Assembly: GCA_023392555.1 (NCBI GenBank)
Contig: JAEVYW010000023.1
Span: 1 to 6,201 of the forward strand
Length of the DNA: 6,201 nt
From: Pseudomonadota bacterium
Lineage (GTDB): Bacteria > Pseudomonadota > Alphaproteobacteria > Sphingomonadales > Sphingomonadaceae
Direction of reading: 5' to 3'
The position numbers and the translations under genes were made by a program. Under the pieces are notes generated by a model. That model ran no database searches and was not told where the DNA came from. It was given only the letters and a program-made list of their open reading frames with translations. This document shows, piece by piece, positions 1 to 6,201 of the stretch. The first letter of the stretch is position 1. Each line of letters opens with the position of its first letter.

Positions 1-524
1 ATCATATTGTTGCAGATCTTCGCCGCCTGGCCCGCACCGGCGCCTCCGGCGTGGATGACGGCCTTGGCCATCGGATCAAGGATCGGCTGGGCACGTGAAA
101 AGGCTTCGTCGCTGCCGCCGACCATGAAAGCGAGATTGCCCGACGCCGCTGCGGCGATGCCGCCCGACACTGGAGCGTCGACCATGGTGTAACCTTGGGC
201 CGCCGCTTCTTCCTCGATGGAGCGCGCGCTGCCGACGTCGATGGTCGAGCAGTCGATCAGAAGCGCGCTGGTTGGCGCCTTCCCGAGGACCTGCGAGCGA
301 TAGACCTCGAGCACGTGCTTGGCTGCGGGGAGCATCGTGACGACGACGTCGGCGTCCTTCACTGCCTCCTCGGCCGAAGCCGCCGCGCTGCAGCCCTTGC
401 CGACTGCAGCGTTCAGAGCTTCTTCGCTCAGGTCGAACGCGCGGACCTCATGACCTGCCTTGGCAAGGTTCGGCGCCATTCCGCCGCCCATGTGGCCAAG
501 GCCGATGAATGCGATCCTCGCCAT
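1..524 (-). CDS. mmsB: 3-hydroxyisobutyrate dehydrogenase, C-terminus cut by window edge
   Basis: Oxidises 3-hydroxyisobutyrate to methylmalonate semialdehyde with NAD+ in the cytoplasm, the step after CoA removal in valine degradation. The 174 visible residues begin MARIAFIGLGHMGGGMAPNL, the family's N-terminal Rossmann signature (GLGHMG, residues 8-13). Substrate-binding motif DAPVSGG is at 116-122. GAGAGQAAKICNN at 161-173 carries the conserved catalytic lysine, K169. The family is usually about 290-300 residues, so some 120 C-terminal residues lie beyond the left edge. The ATG is 2 bases after the stop of the enoyl-CoA hydratase gene and has its own Shine-Dalgarno sequence. Last visible gene of the operon. 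Other beta-hydroxyacid dehydrogenases (tartronate semialdehyde reductase, GLYR-type) share this fold, but the neighbours decide for mmsB. Confidence 0.93.
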   Translation of the reverse strand, partial: MARIAFIGLGHMGGGMAPNLAKAGHEVRAFDLSEEALNAAVGKGCSAAASAEEAVKDADVVVTMLPAAKHVLEVYRSQVLGKAPTSALLIDCSTIDVGSARSIEEEAAAQGYTMVDAPVSGGIAAAASGNLAFMVGGSDEAFSRAQPILDPMAKAVIHAGGAGAGQAAKICNNM

Positions 525-526
525 GA

Positions 527-1303
527 TCAGCGTCCCTTCCAGTTGCCCGGGCGCTTGTCGACGAAAGCGCTCATGCCTTCCTTCTGGTCCTCGGTCCCGA
601 ACAGGCCGTGGAACAGGCGGCGCTCAAAGCGGATGCCCTGGTTGAGCGGCATTTCGAACGCCGCATTGACCATCTCCTTGTTGGCGATGGCGGCGAGGGG
701 AGCCATGCCCGCGATCGTCTCGGCGGTCTTCATGACTTCGTCGAGGAAGCCCTCGGCGGGCACGACGCGAGCGACAAGGCCGGAGCGCTCGGCTTCCTCG
801 GCATCCATCATCCGGCCGGTCAGGCACATTTCCATCGCCTTCGCCTTGCCGACGGCGAGCGCGAGGCGCTGCGACCCGCCCATGCCCGGCGTGACGCCAA
901 GCTTGATCTCCGGCTGTCCGAACTTGGCGGTATCCGCGGCAATGATGAAATCGGCCATCATCGCGACTTCGCAACCGCCGCCCAGCGCATAACCGGCAAC
1001 CGCGGCGATCCACGGCTTGCGGGTTGACGTGACCTGCTCCCACCCGCCGAAGAAGTTGGCCGAGTACATGTCGGCGAAGCCCTGCGCCTGCATCTCCTTG
1101 ATGTCGGCACCGGCGGCGAAGGCCTTCTCCGAGCCGGTCAGGACGAGGCAGCGCTGGCTGTCATCGGCGTCGTACGCGCCGAACGCCGAAATGAGCTCCC
1201 TCAGCACCTCGCTGTTGAGCGCATTGAGCGCCTGTGGGCGGTTGAGCGTGACGAGCGTCACTGCGCCGCGCCGCTCGACGAGGATGGTGTTGTAGTCGGT
1301 CAT
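527..1303 (-). CDS. enoyl-CoA hydratase (crotonase family), probable methacrylyl-CoA hydratase of valine degradation
   Basis: Adds water to a 2-enoyl-CoA. In this operon the likely substrate is methacrylyl-CoA, giving 3-hydroxyisobutyryl-CoA. The protein is 258 residues, the normal crotonase length. The oxyanion-hole segment [11 protein letters not shown] is at 61-71. Both catalytic glutamates of true hydratases are present: E112 in GGGCE and E132 in GQPEI, followed by GVTPGMGG (136-143). The C-terminal [17 protein letters not shown] is typical of the family. I chose ATG 1303 (MTDYNTI) over an in-frame GTG nine codons upstream, because the ATG matches the family start, overlaps the previous stop as ATGA and has a Shine-Dalgarno sequence. 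Short-chain crotonase activity on straight-chain substrates is equally compatible with the sequence; only context points to methacrylyl-CoA. Confidence 0.93.
   Translation of the reverse strand: MTDYNTILVERRGAVTLVTLNRPQALNALNSEVLRELISAFGAYDADDSQRCLVLTGSEKAFAAGADIKEMQAQGFADMYSANFFGGWEQVTSTRKPWIAAVAGYALGGGCEVAMMADFIIAADTAKFGQPEIKLGVTPGMGGSQRLALAVGKAKAMEMCLTGRMMDAEEAERSGLVARVVPAEGFLDEVMKTAETIAGMAPLAAIANKEMVNAAFEMPLNQGIRFERRLFHGLFGTEDQKEGMSAFVDKRPGNWKGR
533..540 (-). promoter_or_regulatory. ribosome binding site of mmsB
   Basis: Minus-strand GGAAGGGA ends 8 bases before ATG 524, inside the last codons of the enoyl-CoA hydratase gene. It supports ATG 524 as the mmsB start. Confidence 0.55.
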
Positions 1304-2358
1304 TCTCCGGTCTCCGGAAACGGCGTCCACGCCTCATGGTCGGGCAGCGGCGCGAACAATACGTCCAGCAGCTCGCCGTCGACTTCTTCGGGCGTCGGCG
1401 GGTCCCACTGCGGATTGTTGTGCTTGTGGATGAGGAGCGCGTGCACGCCTTCGCGGAAGTCGTGCGTGCGAACGATCCGCCCGGCCAGCGCATATTCGGC
1501 GCGCATCTCGTCGGCGAAGTCGGTGCGCTCCGCGCCCTCGGCGAGGAGGCGGAGCGAGACCTTGCAGCTGAGCGGGCTCTTGGTCCGGAGCGTTGCAAGC
1601 TCGGTTTGCGCCCAGTCGCTCTCGTCCGCTTCCAGTCCCGCGATCGTCTCTTCCAGGCTGTCCGACGAGAACAGGCGAGAAATCAGCGGCAAATTCTCTG
1701 CAATTTTGGCATCGGGCGGGGTCGTCGAAGCATTGCCGATCGTCCCCTTGATCCGGCTCGGCGCCTTCATGATCCGCTCGAGCAGATCCTCGATCGCGCT
1801 CTGTTCGACATAATTGGTGGCAATGCCGAGATAGACGCACTCCGCCGCATCGAGGCGAGCACCGGTCAGCGCCATGAACTGGCCGACGCGGCCCGGCAGT
1901 CGCGACAGATACCAGCCGCCGCCGACGTCCGGGAACAGGCCGATGCCCGTTTCCGGCATGGCGAGCCGCGTGTTCTCCGTCGCGACGCGATACTCGCAAG
2001 GCAGCGAGATGCCGACGCCGCCGCCCATCGTGATGCCGTCCATGATCACGACGGTTGGCTTAGGGTAGGTGAACAGCAAGTGGTTGAGGCGGTACTCGCT
2101 GAAGAAGAACGCCTTGGCGTCCGACGCATCGCCTTCGCCGCTGCGCGCAAGCATCACCACGTCGCCGCCGGCGCAGAAGCCGCGGCCGGTCGCATGGTCG
2201 ATCACCACCGCCTGCACCGAAGGGTCCTCGCGCCAGGCGAGAAGTACGTCGCTCATCGCTTCGCACATGTCGCGCGTCAGGGCGTGGATCGCCTTGGGGC
2301 GATTGAGCCGGATGCGCCCGACGTTGCGCTCGACGGAAATCAGGACATCGTCGGTCAC
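1300..2358 (-). CDS. 3-hydroxyisobutyryl-CoA hydrolase (HIBCH-type crotonase-fold thioesterase)
   Basis: Hydrolyses 3-hydroxyisobutyryl-CoA to free 3-hydroxyisobutyrate and CoA, the step that releases the substrate for mmsB. The 352 residues match bacterial HIBCH proteins, about 90 longer than a simple hydratase because of the C-terminal extension. N-terminal crotonase core: [10 protein letters not shown] at 61-70 and [13 protein letters not shown] at 108-120. The motif [16 protein letters not shown] (134-148) is diagnostic and contains the hydrolase acidic pair E136 and D144. The hydratase glutamate of the neighbour (E112 there) is glycine here (G116). The start is GTG, not ATG, and overlaps the dehydrogenase stop as GTGA. 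I see no good Shine-Dalgarno sequence before it, so translation probably depends on coupling. The 3' end overlaps the hydratase start by 4 bases. Confidence 0.93.
   Translation of the reverse strand: MTDDVLISVERNVGRIRLNRPKAIHALTRDMCEAMSDVLLAWREDPSVQAVVIDHATGRGFCAGGDVVMLARSGEGDASDAKAFFFSEYRLNHLLFTYPKPTVVIMDGITMGGGVGISLPCEYRVATENTRLAMPETGIGLFPDVGGGWYLSRLPGRVGQFMALTGARLDAAECVYLGIATNYVEQSAIEDLLERIMKAPSRIKGTIGNASTTPPDAKIAENLPLISRLFSSDSLEETIAGLEADESDWAQTELATLRTKSPLSCKVSLRLLAEGAERTDFADEMRAEYALAGRIVRTHDFREGVHALLIHKHNNPQWDPPTPEEVDGELLDVLFAPLPDHEAWTPFPETGE
1304..1315 (-). promoter_or_regulatory. ribosome binding site of the enoyl-CoA hydratase, doubled GGAGA
   Basis: On the minus strand CCGGAGACCGGAGA abuts the ATG at 1303. 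The distal GGAGA (1315-1311) lies 7 bases from the start codon, an ideal spacing; the proximal copy touches the ATG and is too close to act. The site lies inside the end of the hydrolase gene, is independent evidence for ATG 1303, and allows initiation in addition to ATGA coupling. Confidence 0.6.
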
Positions 2359-3497
2359 TGGCGGAGCATGTCCCGGCTGACGATCATCCGCATGACCTGG
2401 TTGGTACCTTCAAGGATCGAGTGGACGCGAAGGTCGCGCCAGAATCGCTCGATCGGATAATCCTGCAGATAGCCGTAGCCGCCGTGGAGCTGCAGCGCGC
2501 GGTCGACGACCGAGGATCCGGTGTCGGTCGCAAGCCGCTTGGCCATCGCCGCGAAGCGCGTCTTGTCAGGCGCGTTGGCGGTGACCTTGGCCGCCGCGAC
2601 GTAGAGCAGGTACCGCGCGGCCTGAAGCTCGGTTTCCATGTCCGCGAGCGTGAACTGCGTCGCCTGGAAATCGGCGATCGCCTGGCCGAACTGCTTGCGG
2701 TCCTTGGTGTAGGCGACAGCTTCGTCGAGGCAGCGCTGTGCACCGCCGAGCGAGCAGGCGCCGATATTCAGGCGGCCGCCGTCGAGGCCCATCATCGCGA
2801 TGCGAAAACCTTCGCCTTCACCGCCCACCCGGTTGGCAACCGATACTCGGACCTCGTCGAAATTGACCTGCGCGGTCGGCTGCGAATGCCAGCCCAGCTT
2901 CTTTTCCTGAGCGCCGAAGCTGACGCCCTTCATGTCCTTTTCGATGACCAGCGCGGTGATGCCTTTGGGCCCGTCCTCGCCCGTGCGGACCATCGTGACA
3001 TAGATTTCGTTCTCGCCGCCGCCCGAGATGAACGCCTTAGAGCCCGAGACGACATAATGGTCGCCGTCGAGCACGGCCTTGGTCTTGAGCGCGGCCGCGT
3101 CGGAGCCCGACGACGGCTCGGTCAGGCAATAGCTTCCGATCCGCTCCATCGAGATCATCGAGGGCAGATACTTCTGCTTCACTTCGTTGGAACCGAAGCG
3201 GTCGATCATCCAGCTTGCCATGTTGTGGATCGAGATGAAGGCGCTGGTGGACGGACAGCCGTAGGCCATCGCTTCCATGATGAGCGCTGCTTCGAGCCGG
3301 CCGAGGCCGATCCCGCCGCTTTCCTCGCTGACGTAAATGGCGCCGAAGCCGAGCTCGGCGGCCTCGCGGATCGTGTCGCGGGGAAAGATGTGCTTCTCGT
3401 CCCACTCGGCAGCGAACGGCGTGATCGCGTCGGCCGTAAACTTGCGCGCCATCTCCTGAATCTGGAGCTGGTCCTCGGTAAGGTCGAACTGGTGCAT
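2355..3497 (-). CDS. acyl-CoA dehydrogenase, probable isobutyryl-CoA dehydrogenase
   Basis: FAD-dependent alpha,beta-dehydrogenation of an acyl-CoA, passing electrons to electron-transfer flavoprotein; here most likely isobutyryl-CoA to methacrylyl-CoA. The 380 residues are standard for the family. Visible in order: an N-terminal helical domain beginning FDLTEDQLQIQEMARKF (4-20); CLTEPSSGSDAAALKT (124-139), the flavin/substrate signature; SGSKAFISGG (151-160); RKQFGQAIADFQATQF (267-282); and LQLHGGYGYLQDYPIERFWRD (335-355). The catalytic glutamate is E363 in SILEGTNQVMR, the position used by short-chain and isobutyryl-type enzymes. ATG 3497 fits the family start, though no clear Shine-Dalgarno precedes it. 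First gene of the valine module. 2-Methylbutyryl-CoA or short-chain specificity cannot be excluded from sequence; isobutyryl-CoA is inferred from the three genes downstream. Confidence 0.92.
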   Translation of the reverse strand: MHQFDLTEDQLQIQEMARKFTADAITPFAAEWDEKHIFPRDTIREAAELGFGAIYVSEESGGIGLGRLEAALIMEAMAYGCPSTSAFISIHNMASWMIDRFGSNEVKQKYLPSMISMERIGSYCLTEPSSGSDAAALKTKAVLDGDHYVVSGSKAFISGGGENEIYVTMVRTGEDGPKGITALVIEKDMKGVSFGAQEKKLGWHSQPTAQVNFDEVRVSVANRVGGEGEGFRIAMMGLDGGRLNIGACSLGGAQRCLDEAVAYTKDRKQFGQAIADFQATQFTLADMETELQAARYLLYVAAAKVTANAPDKTRFAAMAKRLATDTGSSVVDRALQLHGGYGYLQDYPIERFWRDLRVHSILEGTNQVMRMIVSRDMLRQ

Positions 3498-3542
3498 GGG
3501 CCGCGGCTCTAGGAGGGCGCGGGGCGGTGAGCAAGCCTCCGC

Positions 3543-4532
3543 TCAGGAGACCTGCAGCCGATTGAACACGACAGTTTCGCGCACCGTTTCGACCTCGTCC
3601 AGGATGAGGCGATAGCGGACGGCGAGGGCGGCGATGATCGCCTGGACCGTGGTTTCCGGGGTCGAAGCCGCAGCGCTCACACCGATCACTCCACCCTGGG
3701 GCAGCTGCGACCAATCGATCTCATCGGCGCCGGCGACCAGCTGCACCTGCGGGCAAAGGGCGGCCGCAGTCTCGGCGAGCCGGTTCGCGTTCGATGAGAA
3801 ATGCTCTCCCGCAACGAGCACTGCGTCGGCTTGCTCGGCGATTTCACGCACCGCCGCCTGACGGTTGGTGGTGGCGTAGCAGATGTCGCTCGATGGAGGC
3901 CCAACCAGGTCGGAAAACCGTTCCCGCAGCGCTTCCACGATCTCCTGCGCCTCGTCGACGGAGTAGGTGGTCTGCACGGCGTAGGCGGTCGGCTTGTGGG
4001 TTTCGAGCGGCAGCCGTTCGACGTCCTCGACGCTCTTCACGACGAAGGCACCGCCCTTCGAAACATGGCCGAGCGATCCTTCGATCTCCGGGTGGCCCTC
4101 GTGCCCCACCAGCACCAACTGGCGGCCGGCAGCCTCGTGCCGCTTCACCTCGCGATGAACCTTCGAGACGAGGGGGCAGACGGCATCATAAGCGATGTGC
4201 CTGCGGTTTCTGGCATCGGCGGCGACATGGGGCGATACGCCATGCGCGGAGAAGATCACGACCGACCCGGCCGGCACCTCGTCGAGTTCTTGGACGAAGA
4301 TCGCTCCTTCCGCCTCCAGGCTTCGGACGACGTCGAGATTGTGAACGATCGGGCGGCGCACGTAGACCGGCGCACCGTGCTTGGCGAGCGCGTCGCGGAC
4401 CGCATCGATGGCGCGGCGGACGCCGGCGCAAAATCCACGAGGAGCCGCCAGCAGCACCCTGATTTCAGGACGGTCCTCGCCGCCCGAGCGGCAAGCCTTC
4501 AGGGGAGCGGCACTGGGACGCGGTTCGAGCAT
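3543..4532 (-). CDS. ispH: 4-hydroxy-3-methylbut-2-enyl diphosphate reductase (IspH/LytB)
   Basis: The last MEP-pathway enzyme: an iron-sulfur protein that reduces HMBPP to IPP and DMAPP in the cytoplasm. The protein is 329 residues from ATG 4532. The three cluster cysteines are C35 (APRGFCAGV), C119 (DAVCPLVSKVH) and C218 (SDICYATTNRQ). Substrate residues follow the E. coli pattern: H64 (IVHN), H97 (FSAHG), H147 and E149 (GHEGHPEIEG), the QTT at 187-189, and SSNANRL at 246-252. The first 23 residues are extra relative to E. coli and not motif-bearing. ATG 4532 is supported by GGAG four bases upstream; a farther in-frame TTG at 4655 would overlap the DUF2141 gene and lacks support. It lies 67 bases after the DUF2141 gene and 45 bases before the acyl-CoA dehydrogenase. 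Whether this is the organism's only ispH cannot be seen here. Confidence 0.97.
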   Translation of the reverse strand: MLEPRPSAAPLKACRSGGEDRPEIRVLLAAPRGFCAGVRRAIDAVRDALAKHGAPVYVRRPIVHNLDVVRSLEAEGAIFVQELDEVPAGSVVIFSAHGVSPHVAADARNRRHIAYDAVCPLVSKVHREVKRHEAAGRQLVLVGHEGHPEIEGSLGHVSKGGAFVVKSVEDVERLPLETHKPTAYAVQTTYSVDEAQEIVEALRERFSDLVGPPSSDICYATTNRQAAVREIAEQADAVLVAGEHFSSNANRLAETAAALCPQVQLVAGADEIDWSQLPQGGVIGVSAAASTPETTVQAIIAALAVRYRLILDEVETVRETVVFNRLQVS

Positions 4533-4536
4533 CGTT

Positions 4537-4542
4537 CTCCAA
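4537..4542 (-). promoter_or_regulatory. ribosome binding site of ispH
   Basis: Minus-strand TTGGAG is followed by AACG and ATG 4532. The 4-base spacing is slightly short, but this is the only purine-rich site near a plausible ispH start and it decides for the 329-residue form over the longer in-frame reading. Confidence 0.55.
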
Positions 4543-4553
4543 CAGCACAGACC

Positions 4554-4569
4554 CCCAGCCTTCGCTGGG
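4554..4569 (-). other. small hairpin in the ispH leader
   Basis: A perfect 6-base-pair inverted repeat, CCCAGC and GCTGGG, with a 4-base loop, lies in the 67-base gap between the DUF2141 gene and ispH. No T-run follows on either strand, so it is not a convincing intrinsic terminator. The second half of the left arm region (CCAGCC, 4555-4560) can also pair with GGCTGG at 4574-4579, giving two mutually exclusive foldings in the leader RNA. Regulatory meaning is unproven. Confidence 0.3.
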
Positions 4570-4599
4570 TAATGGCTGGCTGGTTGGAGGCGAGATGTC

Positions 4600-5019
4600 C
4601 TAAAGGACGTATTGTAGGCGGACGCTCGTGCGGGCGAAGCCCGACCCAAGTTCAATGCTCACTTTGTCAAAGCGTGGCGCACCGAACCTGATGGTCGGAT
4701 TGCGCGAAAAGCCAAAGCCTTCCCGCGGGATGCCGAGCACGGTATCGAGCTTGCGATTGGCATTGGCATCGTGAAACACCGCAACCGCATAGTTGCCCGG
4801 CGGGATACCCCGGAAGACGATCTTCTGCGTCTTGCCCGGCACCGTCTGGGTCAGCGCAGCGGGATCGCTCTTGCAGTCGGGAAAATGCGCCGGCTGGCGG
4901 GTCAGGCAGGCGTGGATCATGCCATTGGCGTTCCGCAGCCCCGTCACGTCGACTTCGAGCGTCGCATTGGGCGCATTGGTGGCGGCGGCCGCCATGGCGA
5001 GAAGCATCAGTCCGGGCAT
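4600..5019 (-). CDS. small probably exported DUF2141-family protein, function unknown
   Basis: A 139-residue protein. A hydrophobic, alanine-rich N-terminus (PGLMLLAMAAAA, 2-13) looks like a signal peptide, suggesting a periplasmic or outer-membrane location. It lacks Lys/Arg before the hydrophobic stretch, so export is likely rather than certain. The rest resembles DUF2141: GLRNANGMIHACL (27-39), GIPPGNYAVAVFHDANANRKLD (71-92) and GIPREGFGFSRNP (96-108). DANANRKLD (84-92) spaces acidic and amide side chains like a calcium-loop motif. C38 and C49 could form a disulfide in the periplasm. ATG 5019 was chosen because the frame upstream offers only a TTG at 5130, inside crtY on the other strand; ATG 5007 is an alternative. 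No Shine-Dalgarno is visible. The family has no established biochemical role; its position between ispH and crtY is the only functional hint. The DUF assignment is from memory of the motif. Confidence 0.8.
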   Translation of the reverse strand: MPGLMLLAMAAAATNAPNATLEVDVTGLRNANGMIHACLTRQPAHFPDCKSDPAALTQTVPGKTQKIVFRGIPPGNYAVAVFHDANANRKLDTVLGIPREGFGFSRNPTIRFGAPRFDKVSIELGSGFARTSVRLQYVL

Positions 5020-5078
5020 GGGAGAGGACGCTATCAGCCGCTGGCGGGCTTGGCCAATTGCGACTTGCGGGCAGCGTT
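5020..5078. promoter_or_regulatory. divergent intergenic region between the DUF2141 gene and crtY
   Basis: These 59 bases must hold the 5' signals of both divergent genes, unless promoters lie inside the opposing coding sequences. It contains an 8-base palindrome TTGGCCAA (5050-5057), overlapping CAATTG (5055-5060). On the minus strand TTGGCC (5057-5052), a 17-base spacer and ATAGCG (5034-5029) make a weak candidate promoter ending only 9 bases before ATG 5019. I see no good plus-strand promoter and no Shine-Dalgarno for either gene. Confidence 0.35.
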
Positions 5079-6201
5079 TTGACCCGCGTGGTGATCGCCG
5101 GCGGCGGGCTGGCTGGCTGCCTGTCCGCAATGGCTCTGGCGAAGCGTCGGCCGGACATCGAGATCCTGCTCGTCGAGCAGGGCGAGGCCTTTGGCGGCAA
5201 CCACACCTGGTCGGTCTTCGATACCGATGTCGCTGACTCCAATCATTGGGTGCTCGACGGCATTGCCGCTCATCGCTGGCCGGAGCACGAGGTGCGCTTT
5301 CCGAAGCGCAGGCGAACGATCGGCATCGGCTATTCCAGCATTCGCTCCGAGGCGCTCGACGCCGCCGTGCGAAAGACGCTCAGACCCGATCAAATGCTGC
5401 TTGGCCGGCGCATCGCTGCAGTGGGTCCAACATCGGTGACGGTGGAAGGCGGCGAGGAGATAAGCGGCGACGCGGTGATCGACGCCCGGGGCCCCGAGGC
5501 GATGCCGGGGCTCGGGCTCGGCTGGCAGAAATTTGTCGGGATCACCTATCGCTTTGACCGGCCGCACGGCGTGTCGAAGCCAGTGATCATGGACGCGACC
5601 GTCGAGCAGATCGACGGCTACCGCTTCATCTACCAATTGCCGCTCAGCGATACCGAGCTGTTAATCGAGGATACCTATTATTCTGCGTCGCCGATTCTCG
5701 ACGAGGATGCGCTTCGCCAAAGGATCGGGACCGTCGCCGACGGTCTTTGCAGCGGGCGGGTAGTAGTTGCGGAAGAGCGCGGCGTGCTGCCGGTGGTGAT
5801 GTCTGGCGACGTCGCGAGCCTGTGGAGTGGAGGGCCCGTCGCACGCATCGGAACCCGCGGCGGCTTTTTCCATCCGACCACCAGCTATTCCCTGCCGGAC
5901 GCGGTGGCGAACGCGGCTCTCCTGACCGAGCAACGCGACTTCAGCGCCGCCGCGCTGCACGCATTCTTCCGTGATCGGTCGGAGCAGTTGTGGCAGCAGC
6001 GTTCCTTCTTCCGCCTCCTCAATCGCATGCTGTTCCGCGCGGCCGAGCCGAACGAAGCCTATCGCGTCCTCGAGCACTTCTACCGCCTGCCGCCGGCGAT
6101 CATTGCGCGCTTCTACTCCGCTAGGCTGACGCCGCTCGACAAGCTGCGCGTCCTCAGCGGCCGCCCGCCTGTGCCGATCGGCCGTGCGCTGAGCGCCATC
6201 C
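5079..6201 (+). CDS. crtY: lycopene beta-cyclase, bacterial CrtY type, C-terminus cut by window edge
   Basis: Cyclises the ends of lycopene to give beta-carotene at the cytoplasmic membrane, using reduced FAD as a non-redox cofactor. The 374 visible codons cover nearly the whole family length (about 380-390). N-terminal dinucleotide fold: VVIAGGGLAG (4-13) and an acidic strand end, LLVEQ (30-34). GGNHTWSVFDTD (39-50) is CrtY-specific. FIYQLPLSDTELLIEDTYYS (183-202) includes the conserved acidic residues E197 and D198; E197 corresponds to the glutamate implicated in cyclisation. RGGFFHPTTSYSLP (260-273) and the C-terminal MLFRAAEP...HFYRLPP...RFYSARLTPLDKLRVLSGRPPVP (317-366) complete the match. 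No ATG fits the N-terminus: the best start is TTG 5079 (MTRVVIAGGG), with GTG 5088 or 5091 as alternatives. Other crt genes may follow outside the window. Confidence 0.95.
   Translation, partial: MTRVVIAGGGLAGCLSAMALAKRRPDIEILLVEQGEAFGGNHTWSVFDTDVADSNHWVLDGIAAHRWPEHEVRFPKRRRTIGIGYSSIRSEALDAAVRKTLRPDQMLLGRRIAAVGPTSVTVEGGEEISGDAVIDARGPEAMPGLGLGWQKFVGITYRFDRPHGVSKPVIMDATVEQIDGYRFIYQLPLSDTELLIEDTYYSASPILDEDALRQRIGTVADGLCSGRVVVAEERGVLPVVMSGDVASLWSGGPVARIGTRGGFFHPTTSYSLPDAVANAALLTEQRDFSAAALHAFFRDRSEQLWQQRSFFRLLNRMLFRAAEPNEAYRVLEHFYRLPPAIIARFYSARLTPLDKLRVLSGRPPVPIGRALSAI

Noticed and set aside
195..992. Plus-strand open frame across mmsB and the hydratase gene
   Set aside because: It spans two confidently identified minus-strand genes, has no family motifs and is low-complexity Arg/Ala/Ser-rich.
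1336..3512. Two long plus-strand open frames (1336-2460 and 2421-3512) antisense to the hydrolase and dehydrogenase genes
   Set aside because: Their translations are Arg/Ala/Asp-rich with no recognisable domain. They mirror well-supported minus-strand genes, as expected in GC-rich coding DNA.
4574..4587. GGCTGGCTGGTTGG as a short tandem repeat
   Set aside because: Two imperfect units only, well within chance for GC-rich sequence.
4597..4608. Inverted repeat GTCCT/AGGAC at the end of the DUF2141 gene as a terminator
   Set aside because: It allows only a 4-base-pair stem overlapping the stop codon, with no T-run after it on the minus strand.
3794..4691. Plus-strand open frames opposite ispH
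   Set aside because: All ispH cluster cysteines and substrate motifs are intact on the minus strand; the plus frames show no motif.
5020..5130. N-terminal extension of the DUF2141 protein to a TTG at 5130
   Set aside because: It would overlap the start of crtY by about 50 bases and put an Arg-rich, non-signal sequence before the hydrophobic segment.
1..6201. A hidden novel system: CRISPR array, toxin-antitoxin pair, insertion sequence, prophage part, tRNA or attachment site
   Set aside because: I saw no regularly spaced repeats, transposase motifs, terminal inverted repeats or tRNA-like folds. The genes are metabolic and similar in base composition throughout.

Overview
This is ordinary, gene-dense, GC-rich (roughly two thirds by eye) bacterial chromosome. 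A bacterial-type lycopene cyclase (crtY) next to ispH, plus a compact branched-chain acyl-CoA catabolic operon, best fits a carotenoid-pigmented alphaproteobacterium, probably of the Sphingomonadales. The placement is inferred from gene content and family resemblance, not from a marker gene. I see no mobile element, CRISPR array, RNA gene or undescribed system.

Positions 1-3497, minus strand, hold the distal valine-degradation module. In transcription order it encodes an acyl-CoA dehydrogenase (likely isobutyryl-CoA dehydrogenase), 3-hydroxyisobutyryl-CoA hydrolase, enoyl-CoA hydratase and 3-hydroxyisobutyrate dehydrogenase (mmsB, cut by the left edge). The genes join by GTGA and ATGA overlaps and a 2-base gap, so they are almost certainly one coupled operon. 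Together they would convert isobutyryl-CoA to methacrylyl-CoA, 3-hydroxyisobutyryl-CoA, free 3-hydroxyisobutyrate and methylmalonate semialdehyde. The gene for the next enzyme, mmsA, is not in the window.

Positions 3543-5019, minus strand, hold ispH, the last enzyme of the MEP isoprenoid pathway, and upstream of it a small probably exported DUF2141-type protein of unknown function. On the plus strand, crtY starts near 5079 and runs off the right edge, probably only a few residues short of its end. ispH supplies the C5 units from which lycopene is built and crtY cyclises lycopene to beta-carotene, so this half of the window is isoprenoid/carotenoid themed.

The DUF2141 gene and crtY diverge from a gap of only 59 bases. 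Neither has a recognisable Shine-Dalgarno sequence and crtY seems to start with TTG. No gene-free stretch is longer than about 70 bases.
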